DNA of 64,000 nt from Psychrobacter sp. M13 (GCF_030718935.1 NZ_CP132194.1:620001-684000), one strand, 5' to 3'. Positions 26,780-36,896 are shown, counted from the first letter of the stretch. Program-made: numbers and translations. Notes: a model not told the origin generated them from the letters alone.

Positions 26780-26998
26780 ATGACCGTTCCTAACCAAAAA
26801 CCATCTACTGATACTAAGCGCAACAAATTGAGTAAACGCTCTAATGCTAATGAAAGGCTATCATTTGAAACTTGGGTGTTATTGATTATTAGCTTTGCCT
26901 TATTGGGCTACGCTCTATATGTGATTCAAACTCGAATATTAGACACCAATATTGATAATATTCAAGCGACCCCAACCGTTACTCAGCAATCACAATAG
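26780..26998 (+). CDS. Small single-span membrane protein
   Basis: 72 residues with a strong ribosome site (AGGAGG, 7 bases upstream). A basic N-terminus of about 28 residues precedes one transmembrane helix (TWVLLIISFALLGYALYVI) and a short Gln/Thr tail. The good start signals support a real gene. No family recognised; it lies 145 bases after the DUF4230 gene on the same strand. Confidence 0.65.
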   Translation: MTVPNQKPSTDTKRNKLSKRSNANERLSFETWVLLIISFALLGYALYVIQTRILDTNIDNIQATPTVTQQSQ

Positions 26999-26999
26999 C

Positions 27000-27048
27000 G
27001 CAGCGACTAGCGAATTGATTCCTTTTTTAGCTTATTCACTAGTGCTGC
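27000..27048. terminator. Long imperfect stem between convergent genes
   Basis: The segments 27000-27015 and 27034-27048 are nearly reverse-complementary (GCAGC, CTAG and GAAT blocks pair). The loop region contains CTTTTTT. It separates the small membrane protein gene from phrB and may act on either strand. Confidence 0.4.
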
Positions 27049-27067
27049 CATATTATTAATTAGAGCA

Positions 27068-28708
27068 TCATTGTTTTTTAAATTCTGCAATAGCGGCTAG
27101 TCGGGCGTCTTTGTGTTTGACGATAGGCACTGGATAGTCAACGTTAGCAAATTTACCTGATTTAGATAGCTCCTTACGTAGCTTGTCCTCATTATGCAAG
27201 ATGCTGGCAGGTACGTCTTTGAGTTCAGGTAGCCACGTCTTGATAAATAAACCCTTAGGATCATGACTATTGCCTTGGCTAAACGGGTTCATAATCCGAA
27301 AGTAGGGTGAGGAGTCCGTGCCAGTGGATGCGCTCCATTGCCAGCCGCCATTATTGGATGCAAAATCACCATCTACGAGCTGCTGCATAAAATAACGCTC
27401 ACCCCAGCGCCAATCAATAAGCAAGTCTTTGGTCAAGAACATCGCTGTAACCATGCGCAGACGATTATGCATAAATCCTGTGGCGTTCAAGCAGCGCATC
27501 GCGGCATCGACTAGGGGTACGCCTGTTTTGCCTGCGCACCATGCGGCAAAGTCCTCTTCATCATAAGACCAGTTTATTTTTTTATCGACCTCTTCTTTAT
27601 AGGCGTGATGGCGTACTAGTCTTGGTTTATTGACTAAGACATGTCGATAAAAGTCGCGCCACGCCAGCTCACTTATCCAGCGGTTGATATCTTCGTTATC
27701 GCCATCGTTACCATGCAGCTTTTCCTGCGCTTTTGCCGCCTCAATATAGCAAGTTCTAGGGCTGATACTTCCTATAGTTAGATACGCGGACATATGGCTG
27801 GTGCCCTGCAATATAGGTTTGTCGCGGCTGACATCGTAGTTATTGATATCGTCAGTAGTAAAATCCTTGAGTCGCTGGCACGCTGCTATTTCGCCCGCAG
27901 GATAATCCTCGCGCGACTGCTCAAGTTGTGCATCGCTATTGCTATATTTTAGAGCGTCCTTTTTTTGTAGCGCTTGTTTATACTCAGTCAATAGCGTATC
28001 GCCAAGCGCCTCTATATCATCTGCGTTATGAGCACTGGTAATAGCAGATTTCAGGGTGATTGGCTCAAGCGATTTTGTATCAGCATTGTCATTAGTAAGG
28101 GGCTCAGAATCATGACTTTGTATTTGGCTGGCCTCTAGTGTATCGCGCCATTTCCTATAAAAAGGCGTGAACACCTTATACATACTATCGCCATCATTAG
28201 TGGTAATGCTCAGCGGCGGCAAAATACACTGATCATGATGACGGATAAATTCAATATTTTGTTTATCGAGTTGCTCAATCAATTTTTCGTCACGGTCAAT
28301 CTCGTTCCCTTCGTACTCGTGATTTGCCATTACGCAGCCGATATTTTGACTGGCGCAGAGCTCATCGATAGCTTGTATACAAGTCGCAAAATCTGGGCAA
28401 ACATAAACGTTTAAGGTGATATTTAATTGTTCATGCAGCTCTTGGGCTAAGATAGATAAGGTACGCGCAATATGATCGACTTGCGCAATTGAGCAATCAT
28501 GCTCTTGCCACTGCTCAGGCGTACAGAAAAACACAGCGGAGACTTGCGCCTTGTCCTCTTGCGCACGCGCGCACAACGCGGCTAGTGCAGTATTATCATG
28601 AATGCGTAGGTCACGGCGAAACCACATCAAGTAATGCGGTGGCGTCGTGTTACTGTTATTTTCATTTTTAGCATTGGTTGTAGCGTTAGCTTCAGTCTTT
28701 TTAGACAT
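27068..28708 (-). CDS. phrB: Deoxyribodipyrimidine photolyase
   Basis: 546 residues. The N-terminal photolyase domain begins LMWFRRDLRIHDNTAL (antenna-binding). The C-terminal FAD domain shows ISELAWRDFYRHVL, the FAD/DNA block CAGKTGVPLVDAAMRCLNATGFMHNRLRMV and WGERYFMQQLVDGDFASNNGGWQW, with WSASTGTDSSPYFRIMNPFSQ, all class I CPD photolyase. It repairs cyclobutane pyrimidine dimers with blue light. A polar insertion (about residues 195-250) makes it longer than the E. coli enzyme (about 470). AAGGAT precedes the ATG. Confidence 0.95.
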   Translation of the reverse strand: MSKKTEANATTNAKNENNSNTTPPHYLMWFRRDLRIHDNTALAALCARAQEDKAQVSAVFFCTPEQWQEHDCSIAQVDHIARTLSILAQELHEQLNITLNVYVCPDFATCIQAIDELCASQNIGCVMANHEYEGNEIDRDEKLIEQLDKQNIEFIRHHDQCILPPLSITTNDGDSMYKVFTPFYRKWRDTLEASQIQSHDSEPLTNDNADTKSLEPITLKSAITSAHNADDIEALGDTLLTEYKQALQKKDALKYSNSDAQLEQSREDYPAGEIAACQRLKDFTTDDINNYDVSRDKPILQGTSHMSAYLTIGSISPRTCYIEAAKAQEKLHGNDGDNEDINRWISELAWRDFYRHVLVNKPRLVRHHAYKEEVDKKINWSYDEEDFAAWCAGKTGVPLVDAAMRCLNATGFMHNRLRMVTAMFLTKDLLIDWRWGERYFMQQLVDGDFASNNGGWQWSASTGTDSSPYFRIMNPFSQGNSHDPKGLFIKTWLPELKDVPASILHNEDKLRKELSKSGKFANVDYPVPIVKHKDARLAAIAEFKKQ

Positions 28709-28875
28709 TAAAAAATCCTTATCGTAATCATAAACAAAACTATGAATAAAAGTATGCTAGGATAAGTTTTTAGATGCAATTAATTTGGCATTCAGGTAAC
28801 AAATCATAATCATTTCTTATGAATGGTGCGCCTTTATATTTTGTATTGGCGCTTACTCTTCACTAAGGTCACTCA

Positions 28876-29544
28876 ATGCACGTAAAATTTTGTGGTTTTA
28901 CTCACCTTGCTGATATCCAAGCGGCCACCGCATTAGGTGTTGATGCCGTCGGTTTAGTGTTTTATCCACCGAGCCCTAGAGCGGTAAATCCTATACAGGC
29001 AGCAGCCTTAGTCGCTGCCGTACCAGCTTTTGTTAGTGTGGTAGCATTAGTAGTCAATATGAAATCTGATGAACTGACTGAGCTGGCTAATACCGTTGCT
29101 TTTGATATTATCCAATTTCACGGCGATGAGAGTCCTGAGCGGTGTCAGCAGCTGGCAGACAGCGTTAATAAGCGTTGGATAAAAGCTTTACGGGTCAATA
29201 CTGAGCAAGATAGTCAAGCTAGCGTGCTAGCTCAAATTGAGCAGTTTGCAGCGGCAGGGGCGAGTAGTATCTTGCTCGATGCTTATCATGCGCATAAATA
29301 TGGCGGTACAGGCGCACGCTTTGATTGGAGCTTAATACCTACTAACAGCATCTTGCCTATTATTCTAGCAGGTGGTCTTGACGCGAAAAACGTCGCTGCT
29401 ACCCGTGACCTATCTATTTATGGCGTTGATGTCAGCGGTGGCATTGAGTCTGCTAAAGGTATCAAAGACAGTGCGAAAATGCGCAGCTTTATGAAAGCGG
29501 TCAAAAACGATCGATGGCAAAGCGATATTTTAGTAGAAAGTTAA
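28876..29544 (+). CDS. trpF: Phosphoribosylanthranilate isomerase
   Basis: 222 residues, a free-standing TrpF barrel. KFCGFTH at residues 4-10 carries the catalytic Cys, AVGLVFYPPSPRAV follows, the catalytic Asp lies in LLDAYH near residue 138, and GGLDAKNV plus GVDVSGGIE form the phosphate site. It performs the third step of tryptophan synthesis from anthranilate. It is the first of trpF-trpB-trpA on this strand, but terminator-like hairpins separate the genes. Confidence 0.96.
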   Translation: MHVKFCGFTHLADIQAATALGVDAVGLVFYPPSPRAVNPIQAAALVAAVPAFVSVVALVVNMKSDELTELANTVAFDIIQFHGDESPERCQQLADSVNKRWIKALRVNTEQDSQASVLAQIEQFAAAGASSILLDAYHAHKYGGTGARFDWSLIPTNSILPIILAGGLDAKNVAATRDLSIYGVDVSGGIESAKGIKDSAKMRSFMKAVKNDRWQSDILVES

Positions 29545-29588
29545 GCGAGCTTTACGAGCATATTTCATTATCACTGCTTAGCTTTTTT
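29538..29588 (+). terminator. Possible terminator overlapping the trpF stop
   Basis: AAGTTAAGC (29538-29546) pairs with GCTTAGCTT (29576-29584; one G-T pair), followed by TTTTTT. The 29-base loop makes it modest. Confidence 0.45.
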
Positions 29589-29653
29589 AATCATAAGTAC
29601 TCTGTTTTATTATTCAAACTTAATCCCAAATATCCCATATCGTAGGAAATCCC

Positions 29654-30931
29654 ATGAGTTATATTGAAGAAAAAGCACCATCTGCTACTACTCCACAAGA
29701 TATCAATAGTTTTACCAATCCCACAGGCGTCGCTGACTTCAATCAGTATCCCGATGCGCGTGGACATTTTGGTGTTCATGGCGGCCGCTTTGTCTCCGAG
29801 ACTTTGATGGCAGCGTTAGAAGAGTTAGAAGCACTATATACCAAAGTTAAAGCCGATCCAGCATTCTGGGAAGAGTATCATCATGACTTAGTCAATTATG
29901 TCGGTCGTCCAACGCCGCTGTATCATGCCAAACGTTTAAGCGATGAGATCGGCGGTGCGCAGATTTACTTCAAGCGTGAAGATCTAAATCATACGGGCGC
30001 GCATAAAGTAAACAACACGATTGGTCAGGCGCTACTGGCCAAAATGTGCGGTAAACAGCGCATTATTGCCGAGACAGGCGCAGGTCAACATGGCGTAGCG
30101 ACGGCGACTATTGCTGCGCGTTTGGGACTTGAGTGTATCGTCTATATGGGTGCTGACGATGTTGAGCGTCAAAAGATGAACGTCTATCGTATGCGTTTAT
30201 TGGGCGCAACGGTCGTACCGGTTACCTCAGGCTCACGTACCCTCAAAGACGCGATGAATGAAGCCATGCGTGATTGGGTTACGAACGTCGATACGACTTA
30301 TTACATCATCGGTACGGTTGCAGGCCCGCATCCTTACCCGCTACTCGTACGTGACTTCCAAGCGATCATCGGTAAAGAAACTCGTATTCAGCATTTAGAA
30401 AAAACAGGTAAGTTACCAGATGCGCTAGTCGCCTGTGTCGGGGGTGGCTCTAATGCTATCGGTCTGTTCTTTGACTTTTTAAATGATCCTAATGTGAAAA
30501 TGTACGGCGTTGAAGCAACTGGCGATGGTATTGAAACAGGTCGTCATTCTGCGCCACTTGCCGCAGGTCGTATCGGGGTGTTGCATGGTAATCGTACTTA
30601 TCTGATGGCGGATGATGATGGACAAATTCAAGAGACTCATTCGATATCAGCAGGTCTGGATTATCCGGGCGTTGGACCTGAGCACAGCTTCCTAAAAGAT
30701 ATGAACCGTGTCGAATATGTGGGCTGTACCGATAAGGAAGCGTTAGAGGGCTTCCATGAAGCGACTCGTAAAGAAGGTATTATCCCAGCACTAGAAACCG
30801 CTCATGCGGTCGCTTATGCGCTTAAACTTGCGAAGACGATGAGACCTGATCAAACTATCGTGGTTAATATGTCAGGTCGCGGTGATAAAGATCTACATTC
30901 AGTTATGAAGGCGGAAGGGATTGAGATGTAA
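29654..30931 (+). CDS. trpB: Tryptophan synthase beta subunit
   Basis: 425 residues. The PLP lysine is in [13 protein letters not shown] (about residue 116), the phosphate-binding loop is [10 protein letters not shown] near 262, and GRFVSETLM is near the N-terminus. It condenses indole with serine. A 25-residue extension precedes the conserved start, so the protein is slightly longer than E. coli TrpB (397). It is followed by a hairpin and 114 bases before trpA rather than being coupled to it. Confidence 0.97.
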   Translation: MSYIEEKAPSATTPQDINSFTNPTGVADFNQYPDARGHFGVHGGRFVSETLMAALEELEALYTKVKADPAFWEEYHHDLVNYVGRPTPLYHAKRLSDEIGGAQIYFKREDLNHTGAHKVNNTIGQALLAKMCGKQRIIAETGAGQHGVATATIAARLGLECIVYMGADDVERQKMNVYRMRLLGATVVPVTSGSRTLKDAMNEAMRDWVTNVDTTYYIIGTVAGPHPYPLLVRDFQAIIGKETRIQHLEKTGKLPDALVACVGGGSNAIGLFFDFLNDPNVKMYGVEATGDGIETGRHSAPLAAGRIGVLHGNRTYLMADDDGQIQETHSISAGLDYPGVGPEHSFLKDMNRVEYVGCTDKEALEGFHEATRKEGIIPALETAHAVAYALKLAKTMRPDQTIVVNMSGRGDKDLHSVMKAEGIEM

Positions 30932-30979
30932 GCTTCTTTAAATAGCAGCTAATTCTTCTATCACTCAAAACAAATCATT

Positions 30980-31014
30980 AAAACTAAAGGCTATAAATAA
31001 TGGCCTTTAGTTTT
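30980..31014 (+). terminator. Hairpin between trpB and trpA
   Basis: AAAACTAAAGGC (30980-30991) pairs perfectly with GCCTTTAGTTTT (31003-31014) around 11 bases; the right arm ends in TTTT. It could terminate or attenuate transcription between two genes that are usually coupled. Confidence 0.65.
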
Positions 31015-31045
31015 AAATAAAATTTATAATAATAAGAGACCTCTT

Positions 31046-31864
31046 ATGACCCGAATTGAAAGCACTTTTGAAACTCTAAAATCACAAAATAAAAAAGCCC
31101 TGATTCCTTATGTAATGGCAGGCGATCCTAATCCGACCACTACTGTAGGTCTGTTGCACGACTTAGTGAAACACGGCGCAGATATGATCGAAGTTGGTCT
31201 GCCATTCTCTGACCCTATGGCGGATGGCCCAACCGTTGCCTTGGCAGGCGAGCGCGCCTTAGCAGCAGGTACCAGCACTCGTGAAGCCTTAAACATGGTC
31301 GCTGAGTTTCGCAGGCAAGATACGCAAACGCCTATTATTCTTATGGGTTATCTAAATCCTGTTGAAATCATCGGTTACGATAACTTTGTCGCACTATGTG
31401 AGCGCTCAGGCGTTGATGGTATTTTGATGGTTGACTTGCCACCAGCGGAGGCGGGTAGCTTTACTCAGCATCTAACCGAGCACTCGATGAATGAGATATT
31501 TCTATTATCACCGACCACTTTAGCGGAGCGTCGCCAGCAAGTATTGACCCATTGTGGCGGTTATATCTATTACGTATCACTCAAAGGCGTAACGGGTTCT
31601 GCAACACTAGATACTGACGATGTCGCCACTCAAGTACAGGCGATCAAAGCGGAGACCGATCTGCCTGTTTGCGTAGGCTTTGGTATTCGTGATGGCGCTT
31701 CGGCCAAAGCGATTGGCGAGCATGCTGATGGTATTATCGTCGGTAGCGCTTTAGTGCAGAACTTTGCTGATATCGATGCCAATGATGCTAATGCTGTAGC
31801 GGCTGCCCAACAGCGCATTATGACAAAAATGGATGAACTGCGCACTGCGCTGGATAGTTTATAG
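31046..31864 (+). CDS. trpA: Tryptophan synthase alpha subunit
   Basis: 272 residues. The barrel signature MIEVGLPFSDPMADGP holds the first catalytic Glu, VDGILMVDLPPAEA the catalytic Asp, then VSLKGVTGSA, GFGIRDG and DGIIVGSALV. It cleaves indole-3-glycerol phosphate and channels indole to TrpB. It is 207 bases upstream of accD on the same strand, in the trpA-accD-folC order common in this group. Confidence 0.97.
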   Translation: MTRIESTFETLKSQNKKALIPYVMAGDPNPTTTVGLLHDLVKHGADMIEVGLPFSDPMADGPTVALAGERALAAGTSTREALNMVAEFRRQDTQTPIILMGYLNPVEIIGYDNFVALCERSGVDGILMVDLPPAEAGSFTQHLTEHSMNEIFLLSPTTLAERRQQVLTHCGGYIYYVSLKGVTGSATLDTDDVATQVQAIKAETDLPVCVGFGIRDGASAKAIGEHADGIIVGSALVQNFADIDANDANAVAAAQQRIMTKMDELRTALDSL

Positions 31865-32071
31865 CTCATAGACCATAAATGACTTTGCTAAATTTAGTTT
31901 ACGTGTGTAAACTAATGTGATGTATAAATATTCATTATTAAATTAGACTATATTTGTCACAGGCAGGATGCACAATAACTGACGCAAATATAATGGTATA
32001 TCCAAATACTCACTACACTTCTAAAATTAGCTATTAGGGATAAGCGTTTTTAAGCTCAATAGCCTTAGACG

Positions 32072-33019
32072 ATGGCAAATAATATGACTGATACGATAAA
32101 TAAATCTGAAACTCAAGACGATAGCGCCACTGATGCGACTGCTACGCAAGCAGGTCACTCTTGGTTTAATCGTCCTGTACCTGGTGTTAAACAACAATTA
32201 ATGGCGCCTTTGACAGCGGTTGAGACTGAACCATCAACCAAATGTAGCAATTGTCATTCGGTCATTACTAATACAGCGCTGATATTTAACTGCTACGTTT
32301 GCCCCATTTGCGATCATCATCTGCCTATGTCGGCTCGTGAGCGCTTGCAATGGTTCTTAGATGAAGTCGATGGCGAGCTTGGGCAGGAATTTACCGCCAA
32401 AGATCCGTTACGCTTTGTCGATAGTAAGCCTTATCCAGCGCGGATGGAGGAAGCACAAGCTAAGACGGGTGAGACCGAAGCGCTAATCGTATTGCATGGT
32501 AAGCTACGCAATATTGAAGTCGTCGCTTGTGCGTTTGACTTCAAGTTTATGGGCGGCTCAATGGGCTCAGTGGTTGGCGATAGATTTGTACAAGCGGCTG
32601 AAAAGTCTTTAGCCGATCGTAAACCTTTAATCTGTTTTGCGGCCTCTGGTGGCGCACGTATGCAAGAGGGTATTTTATCCTTAATGCAGATGGCGCGTAC
32701 TGCTGCGGCTGTTGAGCGCTTAAGATTGGCAGGTGTTCCTTATATCGTCGTGTTGACCAACCCTGTTTATGGTGGTGTTACTGCGTCATTAGCTATGCTA
32801 GGTGATATTCATCTAGCAGAGCCAAAAGCGATGATAGGTTTTGCAGGTAAGCGCGTGATTGAGCAAACTGTACGCGAAACCTTGGAAGAGCCGTTCCAAC
32901 GTGCTGAGTTCTTATTAGAGCATGGTGTGGTCGATGAAGTGGTGCATCGTCATCAGCTGGTCGATACGACTTATCGTTTATTGGCTAAACTATGCCATCA
33001 GCCTAACGTTGACGCTTAG
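32072..33019 (+). CDS. accD: Acetyl-CoA carboxylase carboxyltransferase subunit beta
   Basis: 315 residues. After a 45-residue Thr/Asp-rich leader comes the four-cysteine zinc ribbon (CSNC and CPIC pairs, about residues 62-84). The carboxyltransferase domain follows, with GGSMGSVVGDRFV, CFAASGGARMQEGILSLMQMA and TNPVYGGVTASLAML. It transfers the carboxyl group from biotin to acetyl-CoA in fatty acid synthesis. A second ATG four codons in is also possible. A clear terminator follows. Confidence 0.96.
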   Translation: MANNMTDTINKSETQDDSATDATATQAGHSWFNRPVPGVKQQLMAPLTAVETEPSTKCSNCHSVITNTALIFNCYVCPICDHHLPMSARERLQWFLDEVDGELGQEFTAKDPLRFVDSKPYPARMEEAQAKTGETEALIVLHGKLRNIEVVACAFDFKFMGGSMGSVVGDRFVQAAEKSLADRKPLICFAASGGARMQEGILSLMQMARTAAAVERLRLAGVPYIVVLTNPVYGGVTASLAMLGDIHLAEPKAMIGFAGKRVIEQTVRETLEEPFQRAEFLLEHGVVDEVVHRHQLVDTTYRLLAKLCHQPNVDA

Positions 33020-33048
33020 CCTATAATTGAACACGTCCTAAGCTCTCT

Positions 33049-33085
33049 AAAAGCATTTATCAATGATTGGTAAATGCTTTTTTTT
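33049..33085 (+). terminator. Rho-independent terminator after accD
   Basis: AAAAGCATTTA (33049-33059) pairs with TAAATGCTTTT, running into TTTTTTTT (33071-33085). folC therefore probably has its own promoter in the 190 bases that follow. Confidence 0.85.
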
Positions 33086-33276
33086 ATGGTAACAACATAT
33101 CCAAAAATAATATCAATGAGCAGTTTCCATAATTTATTAGCCATATGAATAGACAGCAACTCAATAGGTAATAACTTCTAACTGGGCTTTATATTTTGGT
33201 TTTTAGCCCGTTTGTTATACACTGAGCTAATACTTTTAATGCTGTTGTTACCTTCTCTTTTATTTAGGTTTTATTC

Positions 33277-34647
33277 ATGTCCTTGCCTCTCCATCCTGAT
33301 AGTACTCCTGACACGCCCAAACTTGACGCCAATTTGAGCGAATGGCTCAATTATATGCAGCAGATCCATGTGTCAGCGATAGATATGGGGCTGGCGCGTG
33401 TATTACCAGTAGCAGAGTCTTTAGGGCTAGTGCAGTCTGCCAAAGACGATGCTTTTGTATTTACCGTCGCTGGTACTAATGGCAAGGGTTCAACCACTGC
33501 TGTTATTAGCGCACTGTGTCAGGCAGCAGGCTATAAGACCGCCCTGTATCAGTCGCCGCATCTCAGCCAGTTCAATGAGCGTATACGTATCGATGGTGAG
33601 ATGGTTAGTGACAGAACCTTGATTGATGCCTTTAATAAGGTAGAAGCAGCACGCTTAACATGCGCATTGACTCTATCGTTTTTTGAGATGACGACATTAG
33701 CGGCTTTGTTAATATTCGCTGAAGCTAATTGTGACGTTTGGGTGTTGGAGGTAGGGCTTGGTGGACGCTTGGATGTGGTCAATATTATCGATGCAGATAT
33801 GGCAGTGATTACCAATATCGGCATCGATCATGTCGATTGGTTAGGAGATAACCTTGAGGCCATAGGTCGTGAGAAAGCGGGTATTTTACGCGATGATATT
33901 ACGCTGATTTATGGTTCTACTGAGATGCCAAACAGCGTACAGCAGCTCATTGATGAGCATCGAGCGACTTGTTATCAAGTGAGTAAAGACTTTAGCTTTC
34001 AGGCTCAAGATAAAGATACTTGGCACTATAGCAACGCTGCACTCACATTACAGTTACCGCGACCGGCACTTTCGCTCACTAATACTGCCAACGCCTTATC
34101 AGCAGTATTGGCCAGTCCGCTCAATGTCGATATCGATGCGATTGAGCGAGCATTGACGACTGTTAAATTAGCAGGCCGCTTTGACTATCGAGAGATTAGA
34201 GATCGTCACTGGCTGTTCGATGTGGCGCACAATGAACAAGGGGTTGAGTTTCTATTAGCGCAGCTAGTGCCTTTGTGGCAGCAGCATCTTGCTGATATCA
34301 ATAGCGCTCAGCAAGATGCTGCTGATGTCAAAGAATCTAACATCAAGATACTCTTCTCCATGCTAGCGGATAAAGATATTAATAGGGTAGTCGAGCAACT
34401 CACCCAAGCCCATTTGCCGATTACTGACTGGTATATTGGCGAGATTGATTATCCGCGTGCCGCGTCTATAGAGCAGTTAGAGACTGTAGTAGCGTCTTAT
34501 GTTGATAAGAGTAACTGTCATGCATTTGCTAATTTGCCACAAGCGACAGCGGCGGTTATAGCCAATAGTCAACCGCAAGACTTGATAGTCGTATGCGGCT
34601 CATTTCATACGATTGGCGAGACGCTAACAGCGCTTGCAGCCGATTAA
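33277..34647 (+). CDS. folC: Bifunctional dihydrofolate synthase/folylpolyglutamate synthase
   Basis: 456 residues, Mur-ligase superfamily. The ATP loop is VAGTNGKGSTTAVIS near residue 65; YQSPHLSQFNERIRIDG, EVGLGGRLDVVN and TNIGIDHVDWLG follow; the C-terminal ligase domain has FDVAHNEQGVEFL. It adds glutamate to dihydropteroate and to reduced folates. The next gene on this strand encodes a SPOR protein, the folC-dedD order of many gammaproteobacteria. Confidence 0.95.
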   Translation: MSLPLHPDSTPDTPKLDANLSEWLNYMQQIHVSAIDMGLARVLPVAESLGLVQSAKDDAFVFTVAGTNGKGSTTAVISALCQAAGYKTALYQSPHLSQFNERIRIDGEMVSDRTLIDAFNKVEAARLTCALTLSFFEMTTLAALLIFAEANCDVWVLEVGLGGRLDVVNIIDADMAVITNIGIDHVDWLGDNLEAIGREKAGILRDDITLIYGSTEMPNSVQQLIDEHRATCYQVSKDFSFQAQDKDTWHYSNAALTLQLPRPALSLTNTANALSAVLASPLNVDIDAIERALTTVKLAGRFDYREIRDRHWLFDVAHNEQGVEFLLAQLVPLWQQHLADINSAQQDAADVKESNIKILFSMLADKDINRVVEQLTQAHLPITDWYIGEIDYPRAASIEQLETVVASYVDKSNCHAFANLPQATAAVIANSQPQDLIVVCGSFHTIGETLTALAAD

Positions 34648-34792
34648 AAGATGCGATAGTTAAAATAAATTAAAATGAATAATAAGCAGACAAAAACAGG
34701 GCGATAGCAGACAGCGTCAAAAATATGTTTTATAATCAAAACAATAGCAAAATGTGCTGATCAACCATTTATCAACTAAGAGATGTGAGAAG

Positions 34793-36037
34793 ATGAACTT
34801 TTCGAGACAAGCCTTATTGGGCATTGGGATGATACTTGGCGGCAGCGTCATGCTATATGCGATGGTGCAGCAAATCGGCGCAAGTGATGAGCAGGCATCT
34901 GCGCCTGTTGTAGTTGAACAAGCAGAGGTTGCTCCAGCCACATCAAGGCCTCTGACCACTGATATCGATACCGAAACACGACTCTTAGCACAAAAGCAAC
35001 AAGAGCGCATCGCCCGCATTAAAGCTCAGGAGGAACGTGCTGAGCAGTTTTTGACAGAGCAAGAGTCTGCTGAGGCGCAAGCATTAGCCAAAGCAAGAGC
35101 TGAAAACCAACGTTATCTTGATAACACTACGCCAGCAGTTGAAATTGATAGCGACGAAGCAAGTGTCGCCACTCAGACCGCTATTGCCACTCCCCAAGTT
35201 CAGCCGCGAATTGATAAAGTTGAGCCACCGGTTACTCCTAAACCTAGTGCTAGTACTAATGCCAGTAATAATGCCAGTACTACCAATGACGAGGTGCAAA
35301 AAGCGGCACAAGCTAAACAAGCTGCTGCTAAAAAGAGTGCTGAGGATGCGGCAAAGAAAACAGCACAGTTAAAAAAACAAGCGGATGCTGAGCTTGCCGC
35401 TACTAAAAAAGCCGCTCAAAAAGAGGCGGACGCTCAAAAAAAGGCCAAACGAAAAGCTGAAGATGACAAAAAGGCGGCTGAAGTTGCCAAAACTGAGCCA
35501 CCCAAAGCGCCTACTGATTATAAAGTCCAATCTGGCGATGGTTTAATAAAACTGGCTCGAGAATACAATGTACCTGTTGCCGCTCTAGCACAGGCTAACA
35601 ATACCTCACCGTCAGCATCGCTAAAGCTTGGGCAAACCATCACTATCCCCTCTCGTAAACAAGTTCAACGTTTAGAGCGAGAGGCTGCAGAAGCCGAAAA
35701 AGCGCGTGCCGCTGAACAAGCCAAAGCTGAAAAATCAGCGAAAGATAGACGTGAGGCGCAGCAAAAATTGCGCGAAGCCCGCAAAGAGGTGAAAGAGACC
35801 GATGCTAAAGGTAGTTTTGGCGTGCAAGTGTCATTGGCAAGCAATCAGGCAAAAGCGGATGAAGTCGCTAAGAAGTTTAAGGCGGCAGGTTATGATGTAA
35901 AAACCAGTGCAACCAGTCGCGGTGTACGTGTTGTTGTCGGCCCTGAACGTGGCAAAATAGCCGCACTGGCGCTAAAAGATAAAGTGAACAGTGATCCCAA
36001 AGTTGATACGACGGGTGCTTGGGTACTCTACTGGTAG
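34793..36037 (+). CDS. LysM and SPOR domain cell-wall protein (DedD-like position)
   Basis: 414 residues from the ATG at 34793; a longer frame starts 13 codons earlier, but GAGAAG precedes this ATG and the membrane helix begins here (QALLGIGMILGGSVMLYAMV). A long Ala/Lys/Glu-rich, probably coiled-coil stretch (about 60-235) is followed by a LysM domain (YKVQSGDGLIKLAREYNVP, about 242-288), another charged segment, and a C-terminal SPOR domain (FGVQVSLASNQAKADEVAKK to the end) that binds denuded peptidoglycan at the septum. Its place after folC matches dedD; the added LysM is not in E. coli DedD. Confidence 0.9.
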   Translation: MNFSRQALLGIGMILGGSVMLYAMVQQIGASDEQASAPVVVEQAEVAPATSRPLTTDIDTETRLLAQKQQERIARIKAQEERAEQFLTEQESAEAQALAKARAENQRYLDNTTPAVEIDSDEASVATQTAIATPQVQPRIDKVEPPVTPKPSASTNASNNASTTNDEVQKAAQAKQAAAKKSAEDAAKKTAQLKKQADAELAATKKAAQKEADAQKKAKRKAEDDKKAAEVAKTEPPKAPTDYKVQSGDGLIKLAREYNVPVAALAQANNTSPSASLKLGQTITIPSRKQVQRLEREAAEAEKARAAEQAKAEKSAKDRREAQQKLREARKEVKETDAKGSFGVQVSLASNQAKADEVAKKFKAAGYDVKTSATSRGVRVVVGPERGKIAALALKDKVNSDPKVDTTGAWVLYW

Positions 36038-36089
36038 TTAGTAACTGAGTTGATCATTACCTGATTATTTTTGATTAAAAAAATCTTTT

Positions 36090-36116
36090 AAAACACGACA
36101 TTTATTGTCGTGTTTT
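36090..36116 (+). terminator. Rho-independent terminator
   Basis: AAAACACGACA (36090-36100) pairs with TGTCGTGTTTT (36106-36116) around a 5-base loop. It closes the accD/folC/SPOR group. Confidence 0.85.
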
Positions 36117-36294
36117 ATCGTTTATGGATTGCCGATCACCATGGGCTTAGCTACTATAGGCGCCACTAATATAAGCGCAATCATATAAGCAAAACTACTC
36201 ACTATATCCTATAAGCGTAGTCGCCGATACAGACTGCTGCGCTGTGATTACTATTTTGCTCGCAATCACTCTACATTTTTTATAAGGCAGAACT

Positions 36295-36828
36295 ATGTCA
36301 CTTGGCGTTATATTTTTAATATTAGCCGGAGCCTTCTTGGTGCTAATTATACTGCCAAAAGTATTAAAAAGCCGTCCTGCTAATAAAGAGCCAGATCCAC
36401 AGCCCGTTCGCGGTGATGATTTGGCTATCTGGCCATTTACGCCTATGCCTATTATGACTGATACTGAGGTTATATTTTTTCATAAGCTGCAAAATGCGCT
36501 ACCTGAGTATCACATTTTTGTGCAAGTACAGCTATCGCGTATTATAGAAGCCAATAGTGACGAGGCAAGCGAGCGCAGCTTTTGGTTTAATCGTATCTGT
36601 CGCCAAAGCGTCGATTATGTCATTACTGATATCGATGGGCAGACCACTTTAGTCGCGATCGAGCTGGATGACTGGACGCACAGTAGTAAATCAAGACAAA
36701 AGGCTGATGACAAAAAAGATAAAGCACTCGCCAGCGCAGGTATTGCTATCGTACGCTTTCATGCTGAGCGAATGCCCAGCGCTGATATGCTCAGATATGA
36801 GATTATGCAGGTTATAGAAACGTACTAA
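36295..36828 (+). CDS. DUF2726 membrane protein
   Basis: 177 residues: an N-terminal transmembrane helix (VIFLILAGAFLVLIILP), a Pro-rich linker, then the DUF2726 domain with MTDTEVIFFHKLQNALPEY, QSVDYVITD, TTLVAIELDDWTH and KDKALASAGIAIVRFHA. The D...ExD...K pattern resembles restriction-endonuclease-like folds, which has been proposed for this family, but the function is unknown. Transcribed alone; no SD stronger than AAGGC. Confidence 0.85.
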   Translation: MSLGVIFLILAGAFLVLIILPKVLKSRPANKEPDPQPVRGDDLAIWPFTPMPIMTDTEVIFFHKLQNALPEYHIFVQVQLSRIIEANSDEASERSFWFNRICRQSVDYVITDIDGQTTLVAIELDDWTHSSKSRQKADDKKDKALASAGIAIVRFHAERMPSADMLRYEIMQVIETY

Positions 36829-36896
36829 AAAGTATCGAGCCGTATTAAAAAATATTGAGAGTTATTGATTTAGAATTAAGTTTTTGCATGAAGCTT

